Of a stretch of DNA of 64,000 nucleotides, positions 33,337-47,445 are shown one piece after another (the first letter of the stretch is position 1; each line of letters starts with the position of its first letter). Source of the DNA: Pseudorasbora parva (taxonomy: Eukaryota > Chordata > Actinopteri > Cypriniformes > Gobionidae); the NCBI RefSeq assembly GCF_024679245.1, contig NC_090185.1, positions 22,319,973 through 22,383,972 of the forward strand. The letters run 5' to 3'. A program made the position numbers and the translations under genes. The notes under the pieces are model-generated. The model was given only the letters and a program-made list of their open reading frames with translations, was not told where the DNA came from and did no database searches.

Positions 33337-35199
33337 GAGAGCGAGTGTTGGGGCAGAGATCCCACGAGAGCACTTATTTCTTAAAACTCAGTTTGAACTT
33401 ACATAATTGAATAGGCCAAATTACCTTACAGAGGTTATTTAAAAAAGAGAGAGAGAGAAGCTGTTGTTGCATTGTGGACTGCAGTACATTTACGTGGCAT
33501 TGTCAAATACACGTACACAAGGGTTAGCGGTTACAAAACCAGAGCTTGGTTTTGATTAACTGTAATCTGTAACATGTCAGGGTCAGCTAAATGGATAGTA
33601 GAGTTGTATATAAGCACAATGACGTCCCATTTCAGGCACTAGATTAGTATGTCTTGGATTTGACATAAACCTAGTTGGGACTTTTGGGTGATATGTGCAC
33701 AATCAAATAGCCTGTCAGTTGATGGATTTCTGTGTATAGATTTGCATGTGATGACCAATTTTTGTTTAGCAGATCCAAAATGAAGCACCAAATCAGATAT
33801 TTTTTGTGTGAATCCGAGAATGAAAAGAAATAGACTTGGTACTAAAATATTGTAAAGTATTTTAACGGAGTCTGTTATTATAGAAGTTCTGCTTTGCTGA
33901 CTTGATGAGATTTTTTGCCATATTTCCATGGACAAAAAATAATTATTTCTATTGCTGGGTATATTTCGATGAAAGAGGAAATATATTTATGTGCAAATTT
34001 CCTTGTAGAAAAAAACAAAAATCTGTAAAAATCTGCTTGACTGATTTACTGAGTCAAAAAAAGAGAGAGCGAGGCGAGCTTTCTGAATGTTTGTTTTGTT
34101 TACCTGGATCTCTTTGTTCTAGATCTACTGAGCCTTGAGGGACCAACTAATCTAAACATTTATTTTCATGTTATGTTTTTCCAACTAGTCAATAAAGAAT
34201 GATGCATTATGACTTTGCCTGAGTCCTTTTCGTTTTTTATTTCATCTCAAAATCAAGAGATTGCCGGTTTGCTCCGGCAAACCGCTATCTGCACCTGTCT
34301 ATGTTCCACCCTGCCGTTCTCCATTTTAGGCGCTGAAATATCCCTTTGGGAACATCAAATATTTATATCACCAAGCTAATAAATTAAAGATGGCTGTACA
34401 GTCATTATGATTCTAAATCAATAGCAACCCCATGTAACGAGGGAGAATGGGAAAGGGCCTTTACTCTTGTGATAGTGGCTATCAATCATCTGCGTGACAA
34501 TGTTAACAATGACACTGCTGACGCATCCTATTTATTCATGTCTCTGAGTTGTACTGAATGTTCCTCATCTGAATCGAAGATGACCAACCTTATGGATGGC
34601 ATAGGCGTTTGAGATTCATCTCTCCACTGGGGACTGAATGTTTGATCAGAAATCAATTTGACATTAAAACTTGGAGCCTAAACACTTCGAATAATTAATC
34701 ACTATGGTGTTAAAAGATGATGAGAGAAGGGAAGATAAAGAGGGAAAAAACACTGACCAAATCTAGACCTTTTTTTTGTCAAACGAGCATATTCCTAACC
34801 CTATCACTAACTTCAACTCTAACCATTGACTATCCAAAGTCAAATTTCTTGATGAAAAATGTTGCTCAAAATCTGATTGGCCGATTGGGATGTTGTTCCA
34901 AGACCCACAGGAAAACACACTTCTTTTGAATAAGTCATTACTTTGTGACCATTAAAAAAGTCATTTTTATATAGTATGAATCTGTGTAATATGAATATAA
35001 TTTGAATGTACTACATTTGCAATGTTGTCATTGTCATGTGACCTACCAGTGTCAGTTGTGAGAAGATCCCGCGGCCTCATGGGATAGTAAATTGTCCATT
35101 GATGCAGACTTGAGAATCTCGCCCCCCAAGTAGAAGACCATCCAGGAACTTTTCACCTACTGTCTTATGAATACTGTGAATAAAGACTCTTTTTACATA
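33337..35199. other. Non-coding interval, no gene recognised
   Basis: AT-rich sequence with a short GA run near 33445. A possible distal polyadenylation signal AATAAAG at 34191 is followed by T-rich sequence. Open frames here are short and resemble nothing I know. Confidence 0.4.
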
Positions 35200-35208
35200 C
35201 TGTTTTTT

Positions 35209-35680
35209 TAGCCTGACAAGCCAGACCCACATCAAGATATTTGGTCTGGAAACTCACCATTGACAGCTCAATCCGAGGGGCGGGATATACGGTTGTCTTT
35301 CAAACTCCCTTTGCACACAATAGGATAGCGTGACAACCAACCAGAGCAACGAAGGTGAAACAGAGCTTGTTGATAGATTAAACATTCGCCGTGGCGTTCT
35401 TTGTTCTTTTCTCAGAGAAAAGCTTAACTCCAAATCTTCCAGAGTCGCAGTCAAAGCTGATTCGAAAGACCGCCATTTGCCAGTTTCTGTGTTTACTAGA
35501 AGCACGCAAGCGCAACTCGGCCGTCATTATGTTAAGCCCCGCCCAGAGACTCTATACACAATGTGATTGGCCTGACCAGAGTTTGGCGTTTACAGCTCAG
35601 AAGGGCATTGAGAGTTGCTAGACAACACTCACAGAAGATTAGATTTGCTGCCACTAGGGTGTGTCTAGATTTCTAGGCTA
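35209..35680 (+). mobile_element. Small element with TAGCCTG ends, copy 1
   Basis: A 472-bp element starting TAGCCTGACAAGCCAGACCC and ending GTCTAGATTTCTAGGCTA. The 9-bp sequence CTGTTTTTT flanks it at 35200-35208 and 35681-35689. A closely related copy in the same orientation lies at 53756-54265. It contains no transposase. Confidence 0.8.
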
Positions 35681-36639
35681 CTGTTTTTTGCCTTCTAAAT
35701 AGTTGGGAAGTATGTAATTTTGGATGCAGCCATGGTATATCTTTACCATGGTATAAGTTCGAACATGCTTAGGGCTAAAAAGGACAACAAAAATATGTTC
35801 ATCCAGTTAAAGATTGCTTAAATTCGTTCGACAAGCACTTCTTCTGTTGATGTACTTCTTATTCAAACTAGTTTAGCCTTGTCTTTGCCTGCTATCGGAA
35901 GTAACGTAGGCCTAAATATTAGTTTTTTAGTCAGAAATTGAACATGAAGCCTGGGAAACTTAAATTACCTAAGTTGGGCTGGCCACAAACTTTAAACATG
36001 GCTGAAGAGAAAAGCATTTCTGTAGTGAATGGTTGCCATAACAGTCATTTCATATTTACGTTTATTAGTTCCAGTCTTTGGTTCACAATAAAACATGGTC
36101 ACACTTCACCCAACGGTTCTCTGTATAACTGCACAACACCCTTAGCAACCACTCTTAGCAACGTAAACATACGTTTTTTCTCACTAATATTTTTCATTGA
36201 AGCTTACTGTATGTTGAGTAGAGTATTGAGAGAGAGAGAGCGAGAGCATGTGTATTACCTGCATATACAATTTTCCTTCAGATCATTCCTATGTGCATAA
36301 TAAAAATGTACAATGTACAAATGTTGTAATGTCCGCTGCAATATCTTGTATTTTTAACAGTTAAGGGGTTTTCCAGTGACCTGACACTGACAGCGCTAGT
36401 CAAAGCATTTGTCAGTTGCGTCTTGCTCCGTGTTGACAACAAGTTTTTAGTCCTTTCAAAATAAAAGTCTTCACTACTGACCTGCTCATAAAAACAGTCT
36501 ATGTCAGCATCTAATGTCCATATAATGTAACTTCTGTTGCTGTTCATGGTTAGGGTCTTTTTCTTTTTTTCAGCGGAAGGAAGAAAGCTTTTAGTGATTT
36601 AAGTTTATAAACTTGCATTGATACTACATATTTTTGGCT

Positions 36640-37627
36640 TTAAAGGAACACGCCAAATTTTTGGGACTTTTGCTTATTCACTATATCCCCCCAGAGTTAG
36701 AGAAGTCCAGGCATACCATTCTCATCGCAGGAATGAGAGTGTAGTTCCTAGCCATATCGGTTCAGAAAATTGCAACTTTTCATTTTTCGCCAGTCTTAGT
36801 ACATGATGTAACTATACACATCACAACATGTAAATAGGAATTTGTTGGTGTTATTTTCTCACTTAAGCCCCTTTTACACTGCACGTCGGACCCGCAATAT
36901 TCCCGGAGCATTGCCGGGTCGCCTTCTGTGTGAAAGCAACCACGTCCCGGGATTGATTACCGAATTCGACCCGGGTCGGGGACCTAGTAATATTGCGGTA
37001 TTCGACCCGGGACGAGCGCTGTGTGAACAAAAGCCGAAACTAATGCCGCAACGTGTACGTAGTTATCGTGTGACTCCTAGAGCTTGTTTTTTCAATAATA
37101 CAACCCTGCAGTGCCAGAAGAGCTCGTCAGTGTTTTAAACGCAGAGAGTGTTCGTATACAAATGAAACTAAAATTAAACAAGCAGAAATGTGCGCAAAGT
37201 GGACACAAGTCGAGACCAAGGAGCTCCTTACTATCCGCGCTGAAGCTGAGATCGCTCGCCATTATACATCACATCAGGATGTCACGTGTCAACTCGACCC
37301 GGGACCGCTACGGGTTGTGTGTGAAAGCGCTCATATTACGGCATTTCGCTGGCAGTGTGAATGGACCAAATCTAGTGGCCCGGGAACAAATGCCGGGTCG
37401 CATTATCCGTGTATTTGCCGGAATCGCAGTGTGAAAGGGGCTTTATTGAGCAGAAGGCTAGATGGAGCCGTTTACCTCCAGTCTTAGTGCTAAGCTAGGC
37501 TAGCAGTGGGTGCGTCAGACAGAGTTATGGCACGCACCGAGATGAGAATGGTATGTTTGGACTTATCTAACTCTTGTGGATACGGTGAATAAGCTAAAGT
37601 CCCCAAAAAGTTGGCATGTTCCTTTAA
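36640..37627. mobile_element. TTAA-flanked MITE carrying a nested element
   Basis: TTAA at 36640-36643 and 37624-37627. The terminal repeats AAAGGAACACGCCAAATTTT and the inverse of AAAAAGTTGGCATGTTCCTT match with few differences. Subterminal TCCAGGCATACCATTCTCAT is also mirrored by ATGAGAATGGTATGTTTGGA. It is split by the insertion at 36866-37442. Confidence 0.8.
36866..37442. mobile_element. Harbinger-like MITE with TTA duplication, CpG-rich
   Basis: The 17-bp ends AGCCCCTTTTACACTGC and, inverted, AGCCCCTTTCACACTGC match at 16 positions. They are flanked by TTA at 36863-36865 and 37443-37445, as expected for PIF/Harbinger elements (TWA duplication). Inside are several GACCCGGG/CCCGGGT motifs and many CpGs. 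It has no coding capacity. Confidence 0.75.
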
Positions 37628-37794
37628 TATTTGTATTGTGTGGTAACCGTTTTATAAAACCAATAAAGGACTTAGATGTGGTACTAGAGGGAGGGGCATC
37701 CTCTTTGTAAAGAGAATTTGATTGGTTAAAAATCTGTGTAGTGCAGGATGACCATCAATATCGAGTACAATTTTTGGTCCACTGAGAAAGGTTA

Positions 37795-38060
37795 CACTCT
37801 AAAAAATGCTGGGTTAAAAACAACCCAAGTTGGGTTGAAAATGCACCGACCCAACAATTGGGTTGTTTTAACCCAATGGTTGAGTTGTTCTTACCCAGCA
37901 ATTGGGTTGTCTTTAGCAACATTTAACCCAACCACTGGGTTAAAACAACTCAACCACTGGGTTAAAACAACTCAACCATTGGGTTAAAACAACTCAATTG
38001 TTGGGTCGGTGCATTTTCAACCCAACTTGGGTTGTTTTTAACCCAGCATTTTTTAGAGTG
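37795..38060. mobile_element. Whole-length palindromic MITE (TA duplication)
   Basis: A 266-bp element bounded by TA (37793-37794, 38061-38062). Its arms CACTCTAAAAAATGCTGGGT and ACCCAGCATTTTTTAGAGTG are perfect inverses. The inner part is built from GGGTTAAAACAACTCAA-type units in both orientations, so the single strand could fold almost end to end. Confidence 0.85.
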
Positions 38061-38062
38061 TA

Positions 38063-39080
38063 TACATTTTAAATGGCTTATATCTGCCAAGATTTCATTT
38101 TCTCAACTTTTAAGTAGTAATAAATATTGCCCTTTAATTCTTATTTGAGTAGAATGGTTTCTGTATGGTCACACATGTAATTTATTGCATTTTAAGCTAA
38201 TTGAAACCTCATTCTGTACTTCGGCAGAAAAGCTAAGAAAAGAAAAAAGACTCGTCTCACCCTTCGGAGCTTGGCACTCATTAGGATGACTGTACCCTGT
38301 GAAGCGTGCTTGGTGTACATATGCACCGCTCAAGGCTACAGAATAGGATGTGCTTCTCATCATCATAGTGACAGCACATATGGTTTCAGTGGAAAGAGCT
38401 TTCTAACACTATCATTTCATAGTGTCTACTAGAAGCAAACTGCTCTTGCAGACTTATCTGCGCATATAATTTATTCTTAAAATGGAAGCGTCAACTGTGC
38501 CTACAAACCAAAATCACAGGAAAAAATGATGTCTGAAATATCTAATAGCTTTGTGAAACAATATCCTGTGCAATCCATTAAGCAGAGATGGCCAGTGAGT
38601 CACCAGCAATGCACAAATTAATGGAGATGAAATGTAACTCGCTCCCAACCCCATCCCATCAACAGACAGAATGGTACTCTGAAAAGCATCAACATTTCAA
38701 TTGCCCCATTCCCTTCTACGAGGGAAAGAGAGCGAGAGAGATAAAATGCGTGGGAGACACCGGTGACTCAGACAGAATAAGACACACTTTTATCAGAAGG
38801 TCACTCAGGCTCTCCTCTCCAATTAAGCCGTGCTGAAAATGTTAAAAACTGGTTACTGGATTTTTCCACGTACCAGACTTCAGAAGCATCGGAATGTACG
38901 TGCCAAATATGATTCGGTTCCCACAGGAAAGAAAAACGCAGAGCTGAGATCTCTTTTATATATTATTGGTTTCTCCAAGACACCAATCAGATGAGCTTTT
39001 TTGCTTAAGTCTCCTGCTTCAGATATATTTCTCTTCAAATTCTACCAAGACCAAACTATAAGAGCTAAATATACACAGTT
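38063..39080. other. Non-coding interval, no gene recognised
   Basis: Unremarkable sequence with short random open frames. No repeat boundary or exon was found. Confidence 0.4.
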
Positions 39081-40409
39081 CTGGTCAGAATTGTTGGCAC
39101 CCTTGATAAATATGAACAAAGAAGCCCGTGAAAAATAATTCTGCATTGTTAATCTTTTGATCTTTTTTTTTTTTAAATCACAGCAAAAAATCTAACCTTA
39201 TTTTTTTTTTTTTGAAGAAAAACAATTGAAAATTGGGAGAAGATTATGACATAAATGGTTTTCTCCAATACATATTTACCCCAATTATTGGCACCCAATT
39301 ATTGCAACACCCTTTTCCCAAGATAACAGTCTTCTTCTGTAATTCCTGATGAGATTGAAGACCATTCCTCCACGCAGAATCTCCCCAGGGACTTCAGATT
39401 CCCCGCTCCATGTTGGTGCCTCTCCTTTCTTAGTTTTCTACATGATTCAAGTCAGTTGACTGGAACGGCCACGGCAGAACCTTAATTGTGTGCTCAGTTT
39501 TGTGTTTTGGATCATTGTTCTATTGGAAGATTTAACCACAGACATCCAGATTTCTAGCAGAGGCCGTCAGGTTTTGATTTTTTTTTATCTGTGGTATTTG
39601 CTAGAATCCATGATGCCATGTATCTGAACAAGAAGTCCAGGACCTCCATCAGAAAAATCTGGTGGTTTTACTGCCAAAAAGCTCTTTTTTAGTTTCATCT
39701 ATCCATAGAACCAGGTCTATGACAGCTGAATATGCTGGCGATTTGATTTCGCCCTACAGCTCAGGCTGGAAACCTGTACATTGTTTTATCCTGCTTCTGT
39801 TACAAATTTGCGGGGACCAATCACAAACCAGCTTATCCACCTGGCACCATTGGCGGATAGAGAAGCGATGGATCATTGGTCTGATTGGTTAAAGGACTAT
39901 CCAATTGTGTACAGTCATTTGACCTATGCCCGTTGATCACGCCTCTTGTGGTCTGATTGGCTGAAGGACTATTCAGTTGCATACAGAGTCATTTGAATTA
40001 TGCCCGTTGATCACGCCTCTTGTGAAGTAGAAAATACAGAGCAGACTCCCCAGACCAATGTTCAATTTTAAATGATTGAGCTTGGTCTGGTGATAGCCAG
40101 ACAACTGATGGTGGAAATGGGGATTTTTGCTTCATCTATTTTTTAGAGACACTTTCTATTTTGTGAAACTCAACAATACTTTGCTGCACATCAGAACTAT
40201 ATTCTTGGGGTTCCTAGTCACTCTTGTGTGCTAAAAATATAAATATGAATGGGAATATACCTACTACAGAAATATTTTACTTATAAGAATTTCTAGGGGT
40301 GCTTATAATTGTAGCCAATGTGTATTAGAGAAAAACATCTATTTCATGATGTGATCAGATTTATTTTTACAAGCTTCATATTTACCAAGGATGCCAATAA
40401 TTCTGACCA
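39081..40409 (-). mobile_element. Degenerate Tc1-like transposon with nested insertion
   Basis: The ends CTGGTCAGAATTGTTGGCAC and, inverted, GTGGTCAGAATTATTGGCAT define a Tc1-family element read on the minus strand. Transposase is reduced to fragments around 39340-39710. A foreign block of roughly 39713-40105, rich in GTGGTCTGATTGG-type repeats, interrupts it. Confidence 0.7.
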
Positions 40410-40426
40410 CAAGAATACATATATTG

Positions 40427-41195
40427 TAGCCTGGATGCCAGCCGAACTTAGCCCCGCCCACAATTTTTTTAGGTCAGGCAGTTCGGTCTGTATAGAGAAG
40501 TAATTATCCCCGAACAGAAACTGTTCGGACCAATGAAATCATCAGGACAGGCTTTAGACAATGATGGACAGATGATCAACAGTTACATAATCATGCACGT
40601 CATCAAAGGGGCTTGGATTATATTTGTTCGAATCCTAAACAGAGAGCTTGCTTGTATATGCATTCACCTTCATAATTTCTCTCAGAAATGATGATCATGT
40701 TGGGTAAGTACCCTGTGTATCATTAAATTATTTTATTTTTTTACAACACCGGCAAAGATTGTGTATTCCAGCCTGATTTCAGCTCACGTGCAGACAGGGT
40801 TGCCAAGTTTGTACAACAAAACCCACCAACTACTAGCTCTAAACAATAGATTCTCGGGGGGTTCTCCGGCGAAAAAATGGCGTTTGGGGGGTAAAATGTG
40901 TGTTATTTTGGGAAGGTTGCCTGCTAAAATTCGCACTCATGGGTCTATATATCACATAATAGTCGCTTCAACCCGCGGACATAGAAAACAACCCGCGGAA
41001 AAAACGCGGACTTGGCAACACAGTGCAGTTGAACTCTGTTGACATTTGACAAAGCGTCGCTTCGTTGCTCTGATTGGTTGTCTATCCAATTGATGTCTTT
41101 CCTGGTTCGGTTGAAACACGCCCCATAATCACAGCCCAATGGAGCAGTTTCAGACTCAAATTCTGACTAGAATTGAGTATGACCACGTCAGGCTA
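40427..41195. mobile_element. Element with TAGCCTG...CAGGCTA ends and 9-bp duplication
   Basis: A 769-bp block that starts TAGCCTGGATGCCAGCCGAA and ends GACCACGTCAGGCTA. Exact 9-bp copies of CATATATTG flank it at 40418-40426 and 41196-41204. The ends resemble those of the elements at 35209 and 53756, although the interior differs. Confidence 0.8.
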
Positions 41196-41204
41196 CATAT
41201 ATTG

Positions 41205-42327
41205 AGTTTAGCTGAGACAAAAAATGACAAACAAAACTGAGTAAGGAAAGAGCAACCTTTGTCTTATCTCTTCCTTTGTCTTATCTATCCTGCAGTCGCT
41301 GTGACGTCAGTTTATAATCTTATGTTTTGGAATCAAATAAAACACGGATGGACTTTCAGATAAGTCTGTAACTTTAAAACCATCCTTGTTTGTGCATTCC
41401 CACCCAGATATGAGATGCTAATGCTTCATGCCATGTTATCCCCAACCCTCTTTTACATTCACTATGATGAATGGTAATGGCTGCATAGGGAGCATGATGT
41501 GAGGTGATTTTAGCAGATGCTTTCCTAAGGGGCCTGGTGGGCAGAGGAAAGTGGGAACTTGTTAAGAGATTGTGCTGGTGCTTATGAATGAGTCATAGGG
41601 AGTGTTGCCCACATGAATGGGCAGGTGCCACTGCGATGGAGAAAGAAATGAAAAGAGACAAAAAGAGAGAGATGAGGGGGAGACCGAGAAGTATAAAAAG
41701 AGACATATAGATAGAGAGGGAGAGAGAGAGAGATCCCTGGAAAGCTGATTAGGATCCAACTCATGCCCACACATCCACCCACACGCTCTCCCTCCTCCGC
41801 CTCTCTTCCTCCTCTTATGAGGATGATGAGCGTAGGGTTCCTCTTGTCTGCGTCCACCTCCATAACAGCCCTGTTGCGTCATTCTTCTGTGATAGTCTTT
41901 ATCTTGAATGATGCTAATCATAAGATAGCACAACCACATAAATGTCAAAATATGTTTATTTTTTATAATGGATATAATGTTATGCTTGAAGAATAAATGC
42001 TAAATCATATAATACTCTACCATAATACAATAAGATTCAATGAAGCGACTTAACGTTACTTTGAACATGGCTTGCTCACAAATGTTAAATTGTTAAATTG
42101 AGATTTAAATCTGTGGCAGAAGAACACAAAAGAGCGTTTTTAAAGACACTGGTGTTTCTTATCTCACTTGTACCGTCAAACTTGTACCGTCAAACTGTAT
42201 AAACGTAATATCCCACTCATAGCCATGCAATATGGCAGTATATCAGCATGATGACCTACGGCGCTTACAGCCGTGCTGATATACAGCCATATCGCACTAC
42301 TACTCATGTAATATAGCTTATATACAC
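41205..42327. other. Non-coding interval with GA-rich tract
   Basis: An imperfect GA-rich run occupies about 41635-41745 and a CT-rich stretch about 41770-41820. Open frames on both strands here reflect composition. No gene was recognised. Confidence 0.4.
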
Positions 42328-43233
42328 CCACGTGCATTAATGAGCCTTGACTGCCCATGACCCTGTCGCCAGATCACCCCGTTCAGGTATAACATTATGC
42401 CCTAATATTGTGTTGGTCCCAAGCAGCAACCTCCCACGATCTCTCTTGAAGTTAATATGGAAGTACAGTAAACTGCAATTCATCGACTAGCCACTAGGGC
42501 TCCAGAAGGGAGCAGAATCTTATTGAGCCCCATGTTAAAATTCCCAACTTTACAGCAGAAAAAAACATGTTTATAGCCTGGTACAAATTGTGGTTAAATC
42601 TAATTTTGACCTTCATGACAACTGTGAGGGGGGTGATTTTTTTTTTATAACTCATTCGTTTACGTTACATAAAGCCTTAAAGTTCTGCATAATTAAGGGC
42701 GTGGTTACTTTGAGTGACAGGTGGATAGCCATTTATCTGCCGTCTATAGTCATTGTGTCGCCTAAGCTCCGCCCGCATCCCGCCTTTTGCCCAATTCCTG
42801 TTATCCGGGAGTGACACGCGATGACAAGCTCACAAAGATGGCAACGCCCAGGTCGTCTTTACTTTAAGCTTTAGAACGGCTTATGGGAATCCTATGGGTG
42901 ACGCCACAGACACTACGTCCATATTTTTTTACAGTCTATGGTTGGTCCCCATTTTGCTGCCAAAACAGCCCTGACCCATCGCATCACACACGCATCCAAA
43001 GCACCACACTGCCTCTGCCGACTTGTCTTCTTGCCGTAGTGCATCCTGGTGCCATGTGTTCCCCAGATAAGCAAGGTTTCCGGCCATCCACATGATGCAA
43101 AAGAAAACGTGATTCATCAGACCAGGTCACCTTCTTCCATTGCTCCGTGGTCCAGTTCTGATGCTCAAGTGCCCACTGTTAGCGCTTTTGACAGTGGACA
43201 GAGGACAGCATGGGCACCCTGACTGGTCTGACT

Positions 43234-43235
<2 letters not shown>
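42328..43235 (-). mobile_element. Scrambled Tc1-like relic, antisense
   Basis: Pieces of one Tc1 family are recognisable on the minus strand at 42328-42420 and at 42941-43235 (HHVFFCIMWMAGNLA-like and ALRQEDKSAEAVWCFG-like relics). The order is disturbed and the reading frame is broken. The 42421-42940 element is inserted in it. Confidence 0.65.
42421..42940 (-). mobile_element. 0.52-kb unclassified element, copy 2, with 9-bp target duplication
   Basis: An inverted copy of the 31829-32351 element. In element orientation it begins CATAGACTGTAAAAAAATAT and ends GATCGTGGGAGGTTGCTGCTT. GTTGGTCCC flanks it at 42412-42420 and 42941-42949. Deleting it and one flank restores continuous Tc1-relic sequence, so the boundaries are firm. 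Confidence 0.85.

Positions 43236-43280
<45 letters not shown>
43235..43280. repeat. (TA)n microsatellite
   Basis: About 22 TA dinucleotides at the broken edge of a Tc1 relic. Confidence 0.95.
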
Positions 43281-43281
<1 letters not shown>

Positions 43282-44339
43282 AGCACTCTTACATTCATGC
43301 ATTCAGTCCAGCACTCCTACATGGTTGTTTAATAAATTAAAAGCTACACACTCCATCAATAAGGGTTAGCAGAACCACTGTCTCTAGTGTCTTTTGCTAT
43401 AGTACGCTTACTAACTGGCCTCCGTTACACCAGCCATGCTAATATGAAACAAGCATTCAAAACATGGCTTGGCAACATAATGATGAATGGCTCTCAGTTA
43501 TATCATGATCATGGCAGAACCTTCCGCTCGGACAACACAGAATGATATAAGTACACTTCACATAGACATACGTCATCAACCTAATCAGGTTGTCTCGTAA
43601 TCAGCGATGATAGCAGCACTACCATTGTAATCATTGGGTGTAATTATGCAACAATTAGACTCACAAATATCAAATAAAATCTTAGCTTGTCTAGCACAAA
43701 CAACAGTGCCCCTCTGTCATGTGTACTGCCATTTAAATGCAATTGACCTCTGTGCCTGTGGTTTACAGAAAGTCATTTCCCCGTCTGACACCGGAAACCA
43801 CAAAAGAATGCATACCGAACAGGAGATACGGCCGTGTTGAAAGAAAGACACAAGGGGGGAGCACAATCTATTGTAGAAGTGTGACTATTCCGCTTGCTGC
43901 AGAATGACTCACAGTTGCCATGGCAACTTCACCACTCACCACTTTCTAATCGGCTATTTCAACAGCACGACGGAGAGAGCCACAGCTGAGTAAAATGCTA
44001 CATGCCGGAAATAATCAACGCACGGCGCTGGACAAAAATGGTGCTGCGACACTTTCTGACAGGTGTTTTGAACTCTAATGGAACCGGAATGATGGCAAGA
44101 CAGTGAAAGTGGGAACCAAATTAACTTACTGGAGTCTTAAATAGGTAAAATCAATGACTGTGTTGGAAATCCTTTTTTTTCTACACACTTAAACTGTTAT
44201 TCAAAAACAGAGAGTGCTTGTTGTGGTTCAGTGTGAGTCTACTTGAAAATGGGGTTCGGAACCAAAAGTAGGCCTATATATGTTTGCTGAATTTAGGTCC
44301 TGACCAAGCAATCAAATGTGTAATTTATGTGTAATTATT
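43281..44339. other. Non-coding interval, no gene recognised
   Basis: Mixed-composition sequence between the TA repeat and the outer element at 44340. No exon, RNA gene or repeat boundary was recognised. Confidence 0.4.
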
Positions 44340-44479
44340 GACCCTGGACCACAAAACCAGTCATAATTTGCACGGTTGTGTGCAACATTGTATGGGTCAA
44401 AAAAAATTATTTTATGCCAAAAATTATTAAAATATTAAGTAAAGCTCATGTTCCATGAAGATACTTTCTAAATTTACTA

Positions 44480-46207
<1,728 letters not shown>

Positions 46208-46287
<80 letters not shown>
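46208..46287. repeat. (TA)n microsatellite, right of the intact Tc1 element
   Basis: About 40 TA dinucleotides from the Tc1 right terminus to the start of the next Tc1 relic. Confidence 0.97.
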
Positions 46288-46292
<5 letters not shown>

Positions 46293-46324
46293 TTATTTAT
46301 AATGCACTTTTCATTCCAAAGAGT

Positions 46325-47086
46325 ATAAAGAGTATAAAAAGATTCTCTCAGAATGGCAGTGTCTCTTAGAAGTCAAGAGGATCGCCAATTTCCCCAATGC
46401 TGTGGCGAAAAATAGTGGAGCAATATCAGAAAGGAGTTTCTCAGAGAAAAATTGCTAAGAGTTTAAAGTTATCATCATCTACAGTGCATAATATAATCCA
46501 AATATTCACAGAATCGGGAACAATCTCTGTGTGTAAGGTACAAGGCCGGAAAACTATACTGGATGCCTGTGATCTTCGGGCCCTTAGACGGCACTGCATC
46601 ACATACAGAAATGCTACTGTAATGGAAATCACATCATGGGCTCAGGAATACTTCCAGAAAACATGGTCGGTGAACACAATCCACAATGCTATTCGCCGTT
46701 GCCGGCTAAAACTCTATAGGTCAAAAAAGAAGCCATATCTAAACATGATCCAGAAGCTTGAGATTGGGTTTCATGAGTGAGTGTGGCATGGAAGCTTACA
46801 CATATGGAAAGGCACCATCAATGCTGAAAGGTATATCCAAGTTCTAGAACAACACATGCTCCAGATACCGTCTCTTTCAGGGAAGACCATGGATTTTCCA
46901 ACATGACAATGTCAGACCACATACTGCATCAATTATAACATCATGGCTGCGTAGAAGAAAGATCTGAAACTGAAATGGCCAGCCTGCAGTCCAGCTCTTT
47001 CACCCATAGAAAACATTTGGTGCATCATAAAGAGGAAGATGCGACAAAGAAGACCTAAGACAGTTGAGCAACAAGAAGCCTGTATT

Positions 47087-47090
<4 letters not shown>
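46325..47090 (+). pseudogene. Tc1-like transposase relic, sense strand
   Basis: The N-terminal half is open at 46397-46780 (LWRKIVEQYQKGVSQRKIAK, LKLSSSTVHNIIQIF, ITSWAQEYFQKTWSVNTIHN), clearly the helix-turn-helix domains of a Tc1 transposase. Downstream, catalytic remnants appear in shifting frames, including IFQHDNVRPHTA (about 46894-46930). Stops and frameshifts disable it. No terminal repeats of its own are visible. It belongs to a different family from the intact neighbour. Confidence 0.85.
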
Positions 47091-47144
<54 letters not shown>

Positions 47145-47158
47145 AATACAGGCTTCTT
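47073..47158. repeat. Perfect 86-bp palindrome around (TA)25
   Basis: The arm AAGAAGCCTGTATTAGAC (47073-47090), the 3' end of the Tc1 relic, is followed by 25 TA units and then its exact reverse complement (47141-47158). The entire segment can form a cruciform or hairpin. Confidence 0.95.
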
Positions 47159-47325
<167 letters not shown>

Positions 47326-47445
47326 ACCCTCCAGATTTTCAAATTTGCACCCTCCATTTTCACATTTTAATAGTTGTATCTCGTATCAGATTATGTATAA
47401 ATCTCAATTTTAAATAAAAAAACCCTTTTGTTTTGTGGTCCAGGT

